A DNA stretch of 64,000 bases from Hyparrhenia diplandra (lineage: Eukaryota > Streptophyta > Magnoliopsida > Poales > Poaceae). Under the pieces are notes generated by a model that was not told where the DNA came from, ran no database searches, and saw only the letters and a list, made by a program, of their open reading frames with translations. Shown here piece by piece: positions 1 through 10,641 of this stretch. How positions within the stretch are numbered: position 1 is the first letter of the stretch; each line of letters starts with the position of its first letter. The stretch is from NCBI GenBank assembly GCA_015847255.1, contig JADLZK010007672.1:47203-111202 (forward strand). The letters run 5' to 3'. The position numbers and the translations under genes are program-made.

Positions 1-118
1 CCTGTGCATCATCATATCATCTATATGTGTGATTTTTTGGTGAATTTAGATGACCTTTTTGCCGTGGTTTGCATGGGTTTTCACGAAATCATGGTTTGCA
101 CGGGATATATATGTTCCC

Positions 119-566
119 ATATAAGTAAGGGGTATGTCATCTCTTAGGGACAAGCAACAAAGAAAATATTTTCCCTACCCTAGCTCTCTCTCCTCTCTAC
201 CGCCACCGCCCCTGCCCTCACCCCACGCGCGCCCCGTTGCCCGCCCACACCGCCGCCCCCCGCACCGCCCCCCGTCGCCGCCGCCCTTCCGCGGATTTTT
301 TGGAAATTAGGGTAAGAGTTCGGTTTGGATAATTCAGAACTTTTTGTGTGAAGGAGATATTTCTAATCTATAAGGAAGTCTACTATTAGGATAGGAATAA
401 GGATTTGCTTGTAAAAGGTATTCCAATCTTATAAGAAAACCTTTAGAGATTGCTTGAGATACAAGTCCCATAAGAGGGCTATATAAGTAAGGTATATGTA
501 GTCTCTTAGGGACAAGCAATAAAGAAAATATTTTCCCTACCCTAGCTCTCTCTCCCTCTCTCTTGC
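119..566 (+). repeat. LTR-like promoter segment, present twice as direct repeats
   Basis: Two direct copies, at about 119-205 and 479-566, share the same order: ATATAAGTAAGG, a CTCTTAGGGACAAGCAA stretch, (A)ATAAAG-like A-rich sequence, then TTTTCCCTACCCTAGCTCTCTC running into a C-rich leader. A TATA-like box, an AATAAAG signal in the second copy and a C-rich untranslated leader are the usual order of a plant LTR (U3-R-U5) running into the start of gag. I infer a damaged LTR with an internal duplication of about 360 bp. No complete LTR pair is visible because the window starts inside the element. Confidence 0.45.
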
Positions 567-648
567 CGCCCCGCCCGCGTGCGCCGTTGTCCGCCCACGC
601 CACCGCCCATGCCTCCCCACCGCCGCCGCCGCCCCCCCGTCGCGGGCC

Positions 649-1140
649 GTGAAATTTAGTATCCGGAGGCCACTACGATCCACCCACCACCATGGACGCC
701 GATTCGAAGAAGCTTCTATAAGATCTGTCCAAGCCAAGTTCACCATGATCACCGAGCGCCTAGACACTCTCGCCAATCAAGTCTCCATCCTCTCCGTACC
801 GATCCCGGCGGAGGAACACGAGCGCCGGATGAGACTCAACGTGGAGAAGGAGATGAATTCAGCCGTGGAGCACTTCGCGCAACTTCCTCAAGGCCTACAA
901 GGAGGACGCCAAGACCGCCATGGAACCGGAGATGGGCGGAAGCCGGAGATCAAGCTGGCCGCCCCGCTTGGGCGGCGCGGCACCCGCAGGCGGCGCCCCC
1001 AAGGTGCACGCGCCCCTCCCGGTGCCCCTCGGGATCACTTCCCCCGGGTTAGCTCCTCGCCCGCACAAGCTGTCCTTCCCGATGTAACGATGACAACGAG
1101 GATCCCCTACCATGGATCAACTGTTGCGAGCAATTCTTTA
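649..1140 (+). pseudogene. Retrotransposon gag-like remnant
   Basis: The GC-rich sequence downstream of the LTR-like segment has an ATG at 692 that opens MDADSKKLL and then stops at 719-721. Another frame continues with a charged, heptad-like stretch (TERLDTLANQVSIL, then EEHERRMRLNVEKEM). This style of N-terminus, MDAD followed by a coiled coil, is common in gag proteins of grass LTR retrotransposons. No zinc knuckle, protease or pol domain follows, and a CACTA-type sequence takes over from about 1150. I read it as a truncated, frameshifted gag start. A small host gene fragment is the alternative. Confidence 0.35.
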
Positions 1141-1224
1141 GAGATCAAGGTAGGCCGGCCACAGAGCAATTCAAGTCTGGTATGCATCTTACCATCTCAC
1201 AAGAGGAGCGCACACAGCAAAGGG

Positions 1225-1510
1225 GCCACATGGGAAAGACTTTCCCGTGAGCTGTACGGAGACGACAAAGCAAAGGATGACGGGGCACCGACGGCCCCTC
1301 GCCGTGCCCTTTCCCGTGAGCAGCCCTCACGGGAAAGGAGGAGTGGCCTTTCCCGTGAGCAGGCCCTCACGGCAAAGACTCTTGCCCGTTAGTGTGGGCT
1401 TTCCCGTGAGCCTCCTTGCGTGCTCACGGGAAAGAGGGGCCTTCGGTGAGCTCGTCCATCTAGCTCACGGGAAAGATTTTCCCCCGAGAACGCACCTGAT
1501 TCCGGTAGTG
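1225..1510 (-). mobile_element. CACTA transposon end with subterminal repeats
   Basis: The motif TTTCCCGTGAGC and its complement CTCACGGGAAAG occur about ten times in both orientations between 1225 and 1480. Read on the minus strand, the block ends at 1510 with CACTACCGGAAT, which matches the CACTA terminal pattern. Alternating short subterminal repeats next to a CACTA terminus are the family hallmark. No second CACTA end was found within the window upstream, so this is one end of a truncated element or of one extending beyond the window. Confidence 0.6.
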
Positions 1511-2464
1511 GATCCCTGCAAATTCGGGAACCAGCAGGTGTGGTAGTGTTGTTCCTGTCATGCCGGTGTTTATGGTTGGCTACACGCACTCTGCGAACGC
1601 CCGCTTTCTCGACGTAAGTAAGTTTACCAATTGAATCAACCAAAATCAGTCGCGTGATAGATCTGCAGAACAGCCCATCCTGGTCTCCTACACGCATTGG
1701 CTCCCTGTTCTTATCTTCTAACAATCACACACTCAGTGTTCTCCTTTTCTGTTCTCCTAACAATCACACTAACTTAATGCATGTTGTCATATTATTGGCC
1801 TACATTTTGAATGTTATAGTTGTCACTAAACAAATTATGACTCTCGTCTCAAAAAAAATCTGTAATTTCAGAAAAAGGAGAAAATACAAATAGTTTTGTA
1901 GAGCTCATGCTTCTTTTTTCATAAACATTTGATTTTTTTTCTCCTGTTGCAACATACGGACACATTTGCTAGTTTTAATAATACAAATGCAATCAGATCG
2001 ACATTCATCAAGGGACGACCACATCCCTTATGGAGAGTAGTTTCATATACTTTCATGTGCATCTACAATTTTACAGCCCTAGCGAAGAAGAAAGTCTCGG
2101 TTTTTTTTCCCCTAAAAGGCTGCATTGAAAAGTGAGATTTTATTTTTGAATCTTGTTTTTTATGTGAGTTGAATGGTCCTTGTGAAATTTCTATACAATT
2201 ATTCTGAAATTTTTGTATTTCAATAAGGCCTTAAGGGTAAGGGCATGTTCGAACTCAAGGTTTTGAATACTAATTAGAGAACTAAACATGAATTACCCAA
2301 GGTTTTGGAGGGTCGTGATTATCCATTACTACGAGAATATCCCGTGTGCGATGCTCCGTGGATCTCGGCGTCCATGAAGGAAGACAGAATCCTTTGTGCC
2401 TTGGATAGTGTTTCAAATTTGAATGTGAGTCTAGATCCACGTTGAAGCTCTACCAAACAGATTT
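1511..2464. other. Intergenic, no recognised gene
   Basis: AT-rich sequence with only short open frames of random composition. I see no RNA gene, coding domain or clear transposon end here. Confidence 0.5.
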
Positions 2465-2658
2465 GTGAGGAGCAGCGACGGAGCCAGCACCCGGGCTAGC
2501 CGGGCTCTAGCCCCCCTACAAGCTAGTAATCAAGGTTAATTACTGAAACAGAAACAAAAACAAAAAACCACCATTAAATCTTCCCCGCTAATCAACATCT
2601 CCATTGTTTCGGGCCCTCTCCCATAAAATTATTTCAGGCTTCGTCACTAGTGAGGAGC
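2465..2658. mobile_element. Mutator-type MITE with 9-bp target duplication
   Basis: A 176-bp insert (2474-2649) is flanked by the 9-bp direct repeat gtgaggagc at 2465-2473 and 2650-2658. Its ends are imperfect inverted repeats: AGCGACGGAGCC on the left and, read inward from the right, TAGTGACGAAGCC. A 9-bp target duplication with short inverted ends fits a Mutator-derived MITE. No coding capacity. Confidence 0.6.
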
Positions 2659-2918
2659 CCAGCTCCATGGTAGAGGTGCTTTTTAGTGGATTTCTGAATG
2701 TGTTTTTATAGAGCAGGAGCTCACCCAAACAAGCCCTAAACCCTACCATGGAATCAATCGTAGTCGTAGGATAAGATATTAAAAGCCAGCTTCATATATA
2801 GCCCATAAATAATACATTGCTGTTATATATATACTCGTCCAACATACATATATTTCTTGCATATACATGCATCACGAAAGGCTTTATTGGACGCCACCTT
2901 TCGATTGGCATAACAAAA

Positions 2919-2924
2919 TTTATT
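2919..2924 (-). terminator. Putative poly(A) signal of the intact TDC gene
   Basis: TTTATT on the plus strand reads AATAAA on the gene strand, 46 bp beyond the stop codon. A second AATAAA lies at 2883-2888. Either could direct 3' end formation. Confidence 0.4.
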
Positions 2925-2969
2925 AATCAAACATTAATAATTAAAGAAAATAATCAATTGTAATATTCT

Positions 2970-4511
2970 CTACATCTCTTCCTCCATGATCTCGGTGGTC
3001 GTCTTCTTGACGAGCTCCCACGCGCTTCGCACGTGCCTCTCCTCCTGCAGCGACGATCCCACCGCGAACCGCAGCACGAACTTGCCACCGACCGCCGTGT
3101 GCGCCAGGTACGCCTTGCCGGTCCTGTTCAGCCGCTCCATGAGCTCGCGGTTGACCTCGTCGGCGTCCTCCTCCGTCATGGCACCCTGTGGCCTGATCCT
3201 GAAGCACACCAGCGCGAAGTTCCTCGGCACGACGACCTCGAACCGGTCGTCGGCGCGCACGGCGTCCTCGAACATCTTGGCCATGGCGACGTCGCTCCGG
3301 ATGTGCTCCTGGAGCTTGGCGGAGCCGTAGGTGCGCATGACCATCCAGAGCTTGAGCCCCCGGAAGCGGCGGCCGACGCCGACCTGCATGTCCTTGAGGT
3401 CGGTGACGTTGCCGGACTCGCTGGCGTCGTTCTTGAGGTACTCCGGGTTGGTCTCCAGCGAGTCGGTGAGCCGGTGCGCGTCACGCACCCACAGGCACGT
3501 GCAGTCCAGGCACGTCATGAGCCATTTGTGTGGGCTCATGCTGATGGAATCCACGCGCTCGACGCCGTCGAGGTGGTGCCGGAACTCCGGGCAGATGCAC
3601 GCGCTGCCGGCGTAGGCGGCGTCGATGTGGACCCAGGCGTTGAACAAGGCGGCGACATCGGTGATGGCTCTGACAGGGTCGACGGCGTTGGTCGAGGTGG
3701 TGCCGACCGTGGCACAGATATAGGTCGGCACAAGGCCGGCGTCCACGTCGGCCTGCATGATCTCGAGCAGCTTCACCGGATCAAGACCATAGTCCGTCTC
3801 AGGGCCAGTGGGAATGGAACGGATGTTGGCAGGGTCGAATCCGGCGAGGCGACACGCCTTGAAGAAGGTCGAGTGCGTCTGATCAGCGGCGTAGACCACA
3901 AGCTTGGTGATCCCAGCGATGCCAACGGACCCACTCCGGCGGAGGGCGGCGTCACGCGCAGACACGAGCGTGACAAGCATGGCCTCACTAGTGGTGCCAA
4001 GAATGACACCACCACCGGTACCACGCCCAGCAGCAGCGGTACGGTTCATGAAGGTGGACGGCAAGCGAAGGAGCTGCGCGAGCCAGTCGAGCGCGAGGAC
4101 CTCCATCTCGGTAGCAGCAGGACTAGCCTGCCACGTGAACCCGACGGTGTTCATGGCGGAGGCGACGAGTTCGCCGGCGATGGCGGCGGCGCTGTTGGTG
4201 GACGGGAAGAAGGCGAAGAAGTTGGGGCTGGCCCAGTGCGTCATTCCCGGGACGACGGCGTCGCGGACCTCCTTTAGGGCAATGTCGAAGGGCGCGGAGG
4301 AGGTCGGTGGCACCGACTGCAGAAGGCGCCGAAGGTAGCCTGGCTCCACGCCTGGGAGAACCGGAAGGGACTCCACGGACTTGTAGTAGTCGTAGATGAA
4401 GTCCACGGATTTGTGCAGGTAGGAACGCACGTCGTCGGCGTTCAGCGGCTGGAAGCCGTTGATGTCGGTGAAGGCGGCCGCGGTGGCAGGGGTGGTGTCG
4501 AGGCTGCCCAT
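2970..4511 (-). CDS. TDC: Tryptophan (aromatic L-amino-acid) decarboxylase, intact copy
   Basis: A single uninterrupted frame of 513 residues, the usual length for plant group II PLP decarboxylases, with no intron as in plant TDC/TyDC genes. It is predicted to convert L-tryptophan to tryptamine in the cytosol, the entry to serotonin and defence indoleamines. Visible landmarks: N-terminal domain from about residue 20; THSTFFKA with the cofactor-stacking His213; HIDAAYAG with Asp297; PLP lysine Lys329 in SMSPHKW; Tyr358 in NPEYLKN, 29 residues after the lysine as in animal DDC (Tyr marks a decarboxylase, Phe an aldehyde synthase); Gly380 before RRFR, associated with indole rather than phenolic substrates. 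The start is the MGSLDT methionine at 4511, shared with the two other copies. An in-frame ATG at 4571 would add 20 low-complexity residues and lies in the likely 5' UTR. Tyrosine decarboxylase activity remains the main alternative. Confidence 0.93.
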   Translation of the reverse strand: MGSLDTTPATAAAFTDINGFQPLNADDVRSYLHKSVDFIYDYYKSVESLPVLPGVEPGYLRRLLQSVPPTSSAPFDIALKEVRDAVVPGMTHWASPNFFAFFPSTNSAAAIAGELVASAMNTVGFTWQASPAATEMEVLALDWLAQLLRLPSTFMNRTAAAGRGTGGGVILGTTSEAMLVTLVSARDAALRRSGSVGIAGITKLVVYAADQTHSTFFKACRLAGFDPANIRSIPTGPETDYGLDPVKLLEIMQADVDAGLVPTYICATVGTTSTNAVDPVRAITDVAALFNAWVHIDAAYAGSACICPEFRHHLDGVERVDSISMSPHKWLMTCLDCTCLWVRDAHRLTDSLETNPEYLKNDASESGNVTDLKDMQVGVGRRFRGLKLWMVMRTYGSAKLQEHIRSDVAMAKMFEDAVRADDRFEVVVPRNFALVCFRIRPQGAMTEEDADEVNRELMERLNRTGKAYLAHTAVGGKFVLRFAVGSSLQEERHVRSAWELVKKTTTEIMEEEM

Positions 4512-4715
4512 GTCGGCTGTTAATGGATTGATTGATTGTGTAGTAGTGATGATCGTTGGTGTATCGATCACTGTGTTGTGTTTAGCTTGTGAGCAAGAAT
4601 GAACGAGGATGCAGAGCTAGCTGTGCAAGCTGCAATGGCGATCGAGGACTAGTTAGCTCGATCGCTTGGAAGCTAGGTTTGTGTGGTGTGGTGGCATGGC
4701 ATGGGGCGTGGGTGG

Positions 4716-4723
4716 TTTATATA
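4716..4723 (-). promoter_or_regulatory. TATA box of the intact TDC gene
   Basis: The gene strand reads TATATAAA here, about 205 bp upstream of the chosen ATG, implying a 5' UTR of roughly 170-180 nt. It supports the start at 4511 and the absence of a 5' intron. The upstream sequence does not match the promoter shared by the other two TDC copies. Confidence 0.65.
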
Positions 4724-5185
4724 GGCAGGTAGGTAGCTGCTGGGGGTTGGAGGAGGGACGACGACGACCGGGCGTTTGAAGCGGCGTGGCGAGATGGGCG
4801 TTTAACAGGTACAGCAATCCAGTGCCGCGGTGTAGTCTTGGTCGTCGCCGTCAGACGTTTATTTCGCGTCCGGCGTGTCGTATCGCCGTACGTGTGGCCG
4901 GCCGGTCTCATTCTAATCTCGTCGCATAAAAATCACGTTGCGCGCGCGCAGGTGGTCACGGCATCGAAATTAAATTGGGTGGGACCCTGCTCCTCCGTTT
5001 CTTGGCAAAGCTCAGTTTCACTAATAAAACGGTTTCTTTTGGAAAACAATTTTATGAGAAACACACTACGCGAAGCTAAATTGTTTTGAAAATTGTTTGA
5101 CAAAATAGCTTATGCATGTATATGAGAAAGGAATGAATGAAAGAGCTGGTGGGATAAGCTACTTTTTCAGCTTTCACTACTACAT

Positions 5186-5503
5186 TAAGGGCCTGTTTGG
5201 TAGGGCTCCGGCTCCTCTGAAAATAGCTCCGGTTCCGGCTCCTCTGAAGGAGTAGCTTCTCTAGAGGAGCTGAAGTCACTCTGAAAAACGTTTGGCAAAC
5301 AGCTCTACTGGAACCATTGGACCATCAGCCAAGCTAGGAGCCGCGCGAAGCTCGTTTTCTAGGCTTCTCGTTCCCAGACAAAAAATGGCTCCGGCTCTTA
5401 GATGGCTCCTCATGTGAAGCCGTTTTCAAATCACCCGTTTGGCACAGCTCTTGTAGGAGCCGGAGCTGAAGCCCCTTCAGGAGCCCTGCCAAAGAGGCTC
5501 TAA
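5186..5503. mobile_element. Tourist/PIF-Harbinger-like MITE
   Basis: A 312-bp insert (5189-5500) is flanked by TAA on both sides (5186-5188 and 5501-5503). The left end GGGCCTGTTTGGTAGGGCTCC is matched, read inward from the right, by GAGCCTCTTTGGCAGGGCTCC. GGGCCTGTTTGG with a 3-bp TAA/TTA duplication is typical of grass Tourist elements. The interior is made of repeated CTCCGGCTCCT-type units that can pair with each other. Confidence 0.7.
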
Positions 5504-7145
5504 CTATTAACCGGTGAAAAATAGCTTCACAAGACATGTTTAGCAAAAAAAAAAAAAAAAAATGACAGCCCCTCGGCTCCTGAAATTCAGCCTCTCCTGG
5601 CAATGGCTAGTGTTCATGTGATATTCTGCGCTACCAAGTCTCGCCCATCCACCATTGGTTATGTTTTGACCCAGGGTCCGTCCAATTTACTTCCGGTGCT
5701 GACCAACTCCGCGCACGTAACGTGAATCTTTTGCAACGAGTGTCTCCTGCGAATATATAATACCAGCGGAGGAGCATGGTGGCAAGGTTGCCATACCTTG
5801 TTTTTTCTCGACAATCAAATTCTTTAAATTCGTAGATCTTTCTGTTCAATTTTGTTAGTCTGGTGCCATGCATGGATATGCAATAAGAATTAATCATTTG
5901 ATGAAAGAGGAATTTAGGAACCCTCTACATCAAAACTGGAGAGGGAAAATATTTCTACAAAATCATGTGTCTCGCTACAAATAGGAAGTTTGATTGTGTG
6001 AAGATCACCAACTTCACCACACCTTGATTTTTATCCGTCCTCCACCGCTGCCAACGACCCGATGTTACAGTACGTGAGAAAGAGACATGGTATGGACCAC
6101 GTAGTAGAGGTAGGGGAAAATTGGGTGGGGCCTATCCCTATACCATGAACTTATATGAGCACCCATCGTGGCTTCATGGCACGTGTCCATGGTACCAGTA
6201 AGGTAGGTTGGCGATCCATAATCCATTGCTTAATTTACGTACCCAAGTTAATGACTAAGCATATGTATGCTCATCATCTAATTTTGTCTTTCCAGTTGGT
6301 CGTTGAATCTAGTCAAAGTGTTCATTTAGTTCGATCGTAATGTTCCGAGTACCTAGTTGCTAAGCTGCAAGTCCAATTAATTCTAACAAAGACAGCTAGC
6401 TCATTGTCATCCACACTGGTGGATTCAGCTGACCCGTGGCGTATGGCAACACTAAATATGATTGGGCCAATTAAGCCAGAAACCTCAACTAGTAGTTCTG
6501 TTTGGCTCAACTGCAAAGTACCTTTTAAAAAACTGTGGAACTTATGAGAGCGAATATATAGTTGGACAAAGTACATGCTTTTTTTTATAAAGACAAAGTA
6601 CATGCTAGGTACTAGGAATATAACATAAATTAAATTTGGGGACTAAAATATATTAAACAAAAATGAGGATGTTATGTGAATACTATAGACTGAAATGCAT
6701 TAACATTGTTCACTTATATGGATCAGAAATCTCTTGTCCATCTAGATCGCCAGCAAGGTATAACTAAGCTGTGGGGCAAGGTACATGTAATTAATTCCAT
6801 TGTCTAGCAGTACTACGTTACCAATTTACTATCATGCATATACATTCATGGAGAAGTCCTACTCTGCTCTGTCTGGTCAGTCCTTGGCGTTCACAAGGTG
6901 CAGTCGACCCTCTTAAATTTTTAGTACTCGAATCATGGTGTGTTTGGTAGGCGAGATTCGTGTAAAAATATTTCGGTTTCAAATTCCCCAACAAGACCCA
7001 TTGGTATACAGAAATTTTGTTTCCTGAGTGCTTCATTGATTTGGTACCCAGAATCGTCTAGGATGATTAGAACTTAACAAGCCACAATCACAAGCACATC
7101 CATGACGACCATGGCGTCATTTCGTGTTGTGTAAAACTGACAAGT
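5504..7145. other. Intergenic, no recognised gene
   Basis: AT-rich sequence with scattered short frames only. A T/A run occurs near 5548-5562. Nothing resembling an exon, RNA gene or paired transposon end was seen. Confidence 0.5.
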
Positions 7146-7290
7146 ACTCCTTCCGTTCCAAATTGTAGTTCACTTTGGCTTTTCTTGATCCATTTCTTTT
7201 ACTATATATCTAGACATATATAGTTTATAACTAGGTGCATATATAGCAAAATCAATGTATCTAGAAAAAACAAAATGAACTGCAAAAACT
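7146..7290. mobile_element. Stowaway-like MITE fragment
   Basis: Begins with TACTCCTTCCGTTCCAAATT, close to the grass Stowaway terminus CTCCCTCCGTCCC. The region ends near AATGAACTGCAAAAACTAG, the start of an inward match that is then cut off by the adjacent LINE sequence. Only one complete end remains. Confidence 0.4.
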
Positions 7291-8445
7291 AGTATTTGGT
7301 TCAGCTTTGGCCAAATTGTTCGCTGTTAAAATTTTCCGGTGGAGTAGAGTCCATGCGAAAAAACTAGTTTTTGGTTCAGCTTTTGCCTTCCAAATTGGTG
7401 TTAATTTTAACTTGTTGTAGCTGCCTTCAAATTGGATTCGATAAGCACTTTCAGTTGTGTATTCACAGTGTGCTGTCCACCGCCACCGAATTGTGTCTTC
7501 TTGATTATCATGTAACTTTTGGATTTCCTCGCTCGTTTGCAGTGGCTGAATGTGAGCAATCCATTTGTTACCTTGTAAAGCTTTTTCTACTGTCAACTTT
7601 TTTTTCCTTTTAGAGATCCCGAAGAGAGCCGGTGCTACAGATTTAGTGGTGCTGCCCTCCAGCCATGAGGAAGACCAAAATGAAGCTGTTTTCCCATCAT
7701 CAATATTAACTACTATCGAAGCTGCAAAGAGGTCCCTTTGCTGGCTATCACAGGGGACCTCCAGTTCAGTCCATGCACAGCCCTTATACCGCCACTGGTA
7801 CCACAACCATCTCAGTCTCAGCGCCCTTGCAAAGTTGCAAAACGTTCTGAATCTAGAATGCCGGTTCCTCCTTTGTTCTTTGGACGGCACGCCGTCGGCC
7901 AGTTAATCAGAGAATGCCCACCCTGCACCTTGTCTGGTGTTTCACTTCTCCAGAGAAAACTTCTATGAATTTTTCAATCTTTCTTATTAGCGATTTATGT
8001 TCAGGGAACGTTGTCATATGGTAAATAGGTTGTGATGAGAGTCGTCTGACCATGGTCTCCTGCCTGCAGATGAAAGTAGTCTTCCTTTGTAACCCGTTGC
8101 CGATCTCATCAATCAGCGGTTGCACGTCAATCCTTCTCAGCTTACGAATATGCAATGGCAGTCCTAAACATTTGCCGGGGAAAGTCCCAATTTTGCCTGG
8201 GAAATGTTACAGTAAATTAGCCATAGTCGCATCATCCACTTGGATCGGGAAGATTTCAGTCTAGCTTAGCGATGTTGATTTTCAGTCCCGAGCAATTTCC
8301 AAGGAAGTTCATGATTTTTAACAGCCCTTCGAACTCTGTGGGCGTAGGATTAGCAAAGATGGCAACGTCATTTGCATAAAGAGAGCACCGTAATCTCGCC
8401 GCCTTTGGCAGCACCGGCTGCAGAACCCCTCTCCTATTGAGACAA
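7262..8445 (-). pseudogene. Decayed LINE fragment: reverse transcriptase C-terminus and zf-RVT region
   Basis: Read on the minus strand, 8440-8235 encodes a reverse-transcriptase stretch containing YANDVAIFANP (8367-8378 encodes YAND; the catalytic motif is normally YADD), followed by SGLKINIAK. After a stop, 8200-8090 continues with LPLHIRKLRRIDVQPLIDEIG, typical of the region after the RT thumb in plant L1 elements. From 7890 to 7300 an open frame gives LRLRWLWYQWR, DGKTASFWSSSWLEG and IWKAKAEPKTSFFAWTLLHRKILT, the zinc-binding region of LINE RTs. Several stops and frame changes separate the pieces. Endonuclease and 5' parts are missing. It is dead by sequence; catalytic Asp to Asn is a further loss. 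Confidence 0.8.
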
Positions 8446-8474
8446 GGTTTACGCGGTACTATAGTAACAACTCA

Positions 8475-8716
8475 CTCTCTCCGTCCTAAAAAGAATGTCG
8501 TTTTAGACTTTTCAGACATCGTCTTTAACCATCCATCTTATTCAAAAAAGTTTTATAAATATTATCAATTTTTTGAAGACTTGTTTATCATTAGATATAC
8601 TTCAATACTGATTTATTTATTTTGTAATTTACAAAAAAAAAAAATTGAATAAGACGAAGCGGTCAAACGTGATTTCTAAAAGTCAAAAACGACATTCTTT
8701 TTTGGGACGGAGGGAG
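8475..8716. mobile_element. Stowaway-like MITE
   Basis: The left end CTCTCTCCGTCCTAAAAAG and the right end, read inward, CTCCCTCCGTCCCAAAAAAG are inverted repeats that continue into GAATGTCGTTTT. This is the Stowaway terminus. The right flank is TA; the left flank has decayed from TA. About 242 bp, no coding capacity. Confidence 0.7.
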
Positions 8717-8718
8717 TA

Positions 8719-9388
8719 TTTACAATAACTTTTTAGACCATTGTTTATGATTATTTCATCCCATTTTTTACAACATTTTTTTCTTCCTTCTTATCCACAA
8801 CACAGTATTAGAATAGTTCATTTAGTCGTCTCTGTAGTTTAGTAACCTAGCATATCTTTCGTGCACCTGGGTGTAGCTTGCCTTTGTTAGTGCCTTGGTT
8901 TTTATTGAGTTCGATATAAATCTTGAAATACTCCTTGAAAAAAGGTGACAATATTTGATGCAGTATAATTAATAAAGGTTGAATAGTTGATGGCAACAAT
9001 AGTAAAAGTAACCATATTTTTAGTGTAGATATATTCATTTCATATAATAATCTTGCTACAACTGCTCTCTCTGTGCTGGCTAGTTTATCCACATACACAA
9101 GATATATTCATTCCACTGCTCTATATATAGTCAACATCGATCCATTGGACCATGCATGGTAAAAAATCTCGCTGGCTAATTTAACTACAAAAATTATTGA
9201 AGACAATTAAATTAAAGTAGGCTGTACTTTCAGTCCGATTATTGAAGCAGTCATGTATATTGACCTGATCTCCTTAGTAAAAAAAAAATGATGTAACTGA
9301 GACAACGTTGGAACCCTTGCGGCGTTTGACTAGTTTGACTACAAACATATGTGTAGAACTCATATATTTTAGGAAAAAAATCTATATC
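8719..9388. other. Intergenic, no recognised gene
   Basis: AT-rich, with a short poly(A) run near 9280. No supported feature. Confidence 0.5.
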
Positions 9389-9737
9389 ACCCTCAACTAT
9401 GAGGGCTAGACTACATAACCCCCTAACCTTTGAAATGATCTATATCACCCCTAAACTTTCCAAAACCGGTTAAACTACCCCTTAAAGCAGTTTTGAAAAA
9501 TCATAGTAAATCACTGAAAAATCATAAAATAGAAAAATCAATTGTGTTGCACTCCAAATGAGTAGATCTACTCATTTGGAGTCCAACACAATTGGATTTT
9601 CCATTTTATGATTTATTATGATTTTTCAAAACTGTTTGAGGAGGTAATTTGACCGTTTTTTGAAAGTTCAGGGGGGGTGATATAAACCGCTTTCATAGGT
9701 TGGGGTGTTATGTAGTCCAACCCTAATAGATGGGGGT
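9389..9737. mobile_element. Fold-back transposon with a perfect central palindrome
   Basis: About 350 bp that is nearly one inverted repeat. The left arm (CACCCTCAACTATGAGGG, then GACTACATAAC, CTATATCACCCC, AAACTTTCCAAAAC) is mirrored in order by the right arm. At the centre, 9551-9582 is a perfect 32-bp palindrome, extended outwards with one mismatch to about 9537-9595. Target duplications were not resolved. The RNA would form a long hairpin, so the element could be a small-RNA source. Family not assigned. Confidence 0.65.
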
Positions 9738-10640
9738 GTGCAGACTGAATATACACTTTATATTCAAAAGTATATCAGCTCTCTTATTGGATTTTGACGT
9801 CCCAAATAGTAATCTACATGAATTTATTGGTTTTGTAATGGTCAAAGCTTTATTTACATATGAAGTAAACAGTATACGCAAAATTAATCCAAGACCAAGT
9901 CAAGAGAGACACATCCGCAATCCATCCCTTTTTTATCTCTCTCTTTCTCCTATAGGAGTCTTGGATCTGTGCGTTATCGTTTTCTCTTTTTTAGGACGGC
10001 GAGAAAACATCTCTGGCGGTGTAAGTTCAACGCCATGACCAAAGAAAGTAAGGATATATGTCACTTTTCGTGTGGTTGTTGCTGCGATTTGTCTTGGACA
10101 CTTGTGCACCCGGTGGAAAACCATTTCTTGTACGGCTCTATTAACGGTGTGTTCAGCGTATTTTTGCCAAAACGATTAGCCCACACCGTGCAGAGACGTA
10201 GAAGCAGGGAGTCTCTTCCATTTTCTCTACAACATAAAAAAATAAAAGTAAAACTTCTTTTTGGTGCGACATTGGTTTTGGTACTTCCATATTTCCGCAT
10301 ACAATCCAGTGCCTCCACTCCCTCCATCGACCATGTGAAGCCAAAAGAATAAAGGAAAGTCAACCCCCACATAAGGCAACCAATGCACGTGATTTCTCCT
10401 TCCTTTCCTTTTCTACCACTTCCTTTCCTTTTGTACTACAAAATCATTCAATCAACTATAAAATGAAAGTAATGCATCATTCAATCAATTAAGATAAAAA
10501 AGTAACGTTCATCCGCCCCTCGCCATCACCCACGCGCCACGTTGCATGCGATCTCCTCCCTGTTCTCCTCCAATCACGCTCGAGATTTTATAAGTGTGAT
10601 AATTGTTATGTTTTATCGTGTAAATATCGCGGGTGATCTA
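9738..10640. other. Intergenic, no recognised gene
   Basis: AT-rich sequence with short frames up to about 127 codons without recognisable domains. No supported gene. Confidence 0.5.
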
Positions 10641-10641
10641 A

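Noticed and set aside
3033..4277. 414-codon plus-strand open frame opposite the intact TDC
   Set aside because: Antisense shadow of a GC-rich coding sequence. The translation is Val/Gly/Arg/His-rich without a domain, and similar shadows occur opposite copies 2 and 3.
4512..4571. 20-codon N-terminal extension of the intact TDC from an upstream ATG
   Set aside because: The extension is Thr/Ile-rich and absent from the other copies, whose first residue is the MGSLDT methionine. It lies inside the expected 5' UTR.
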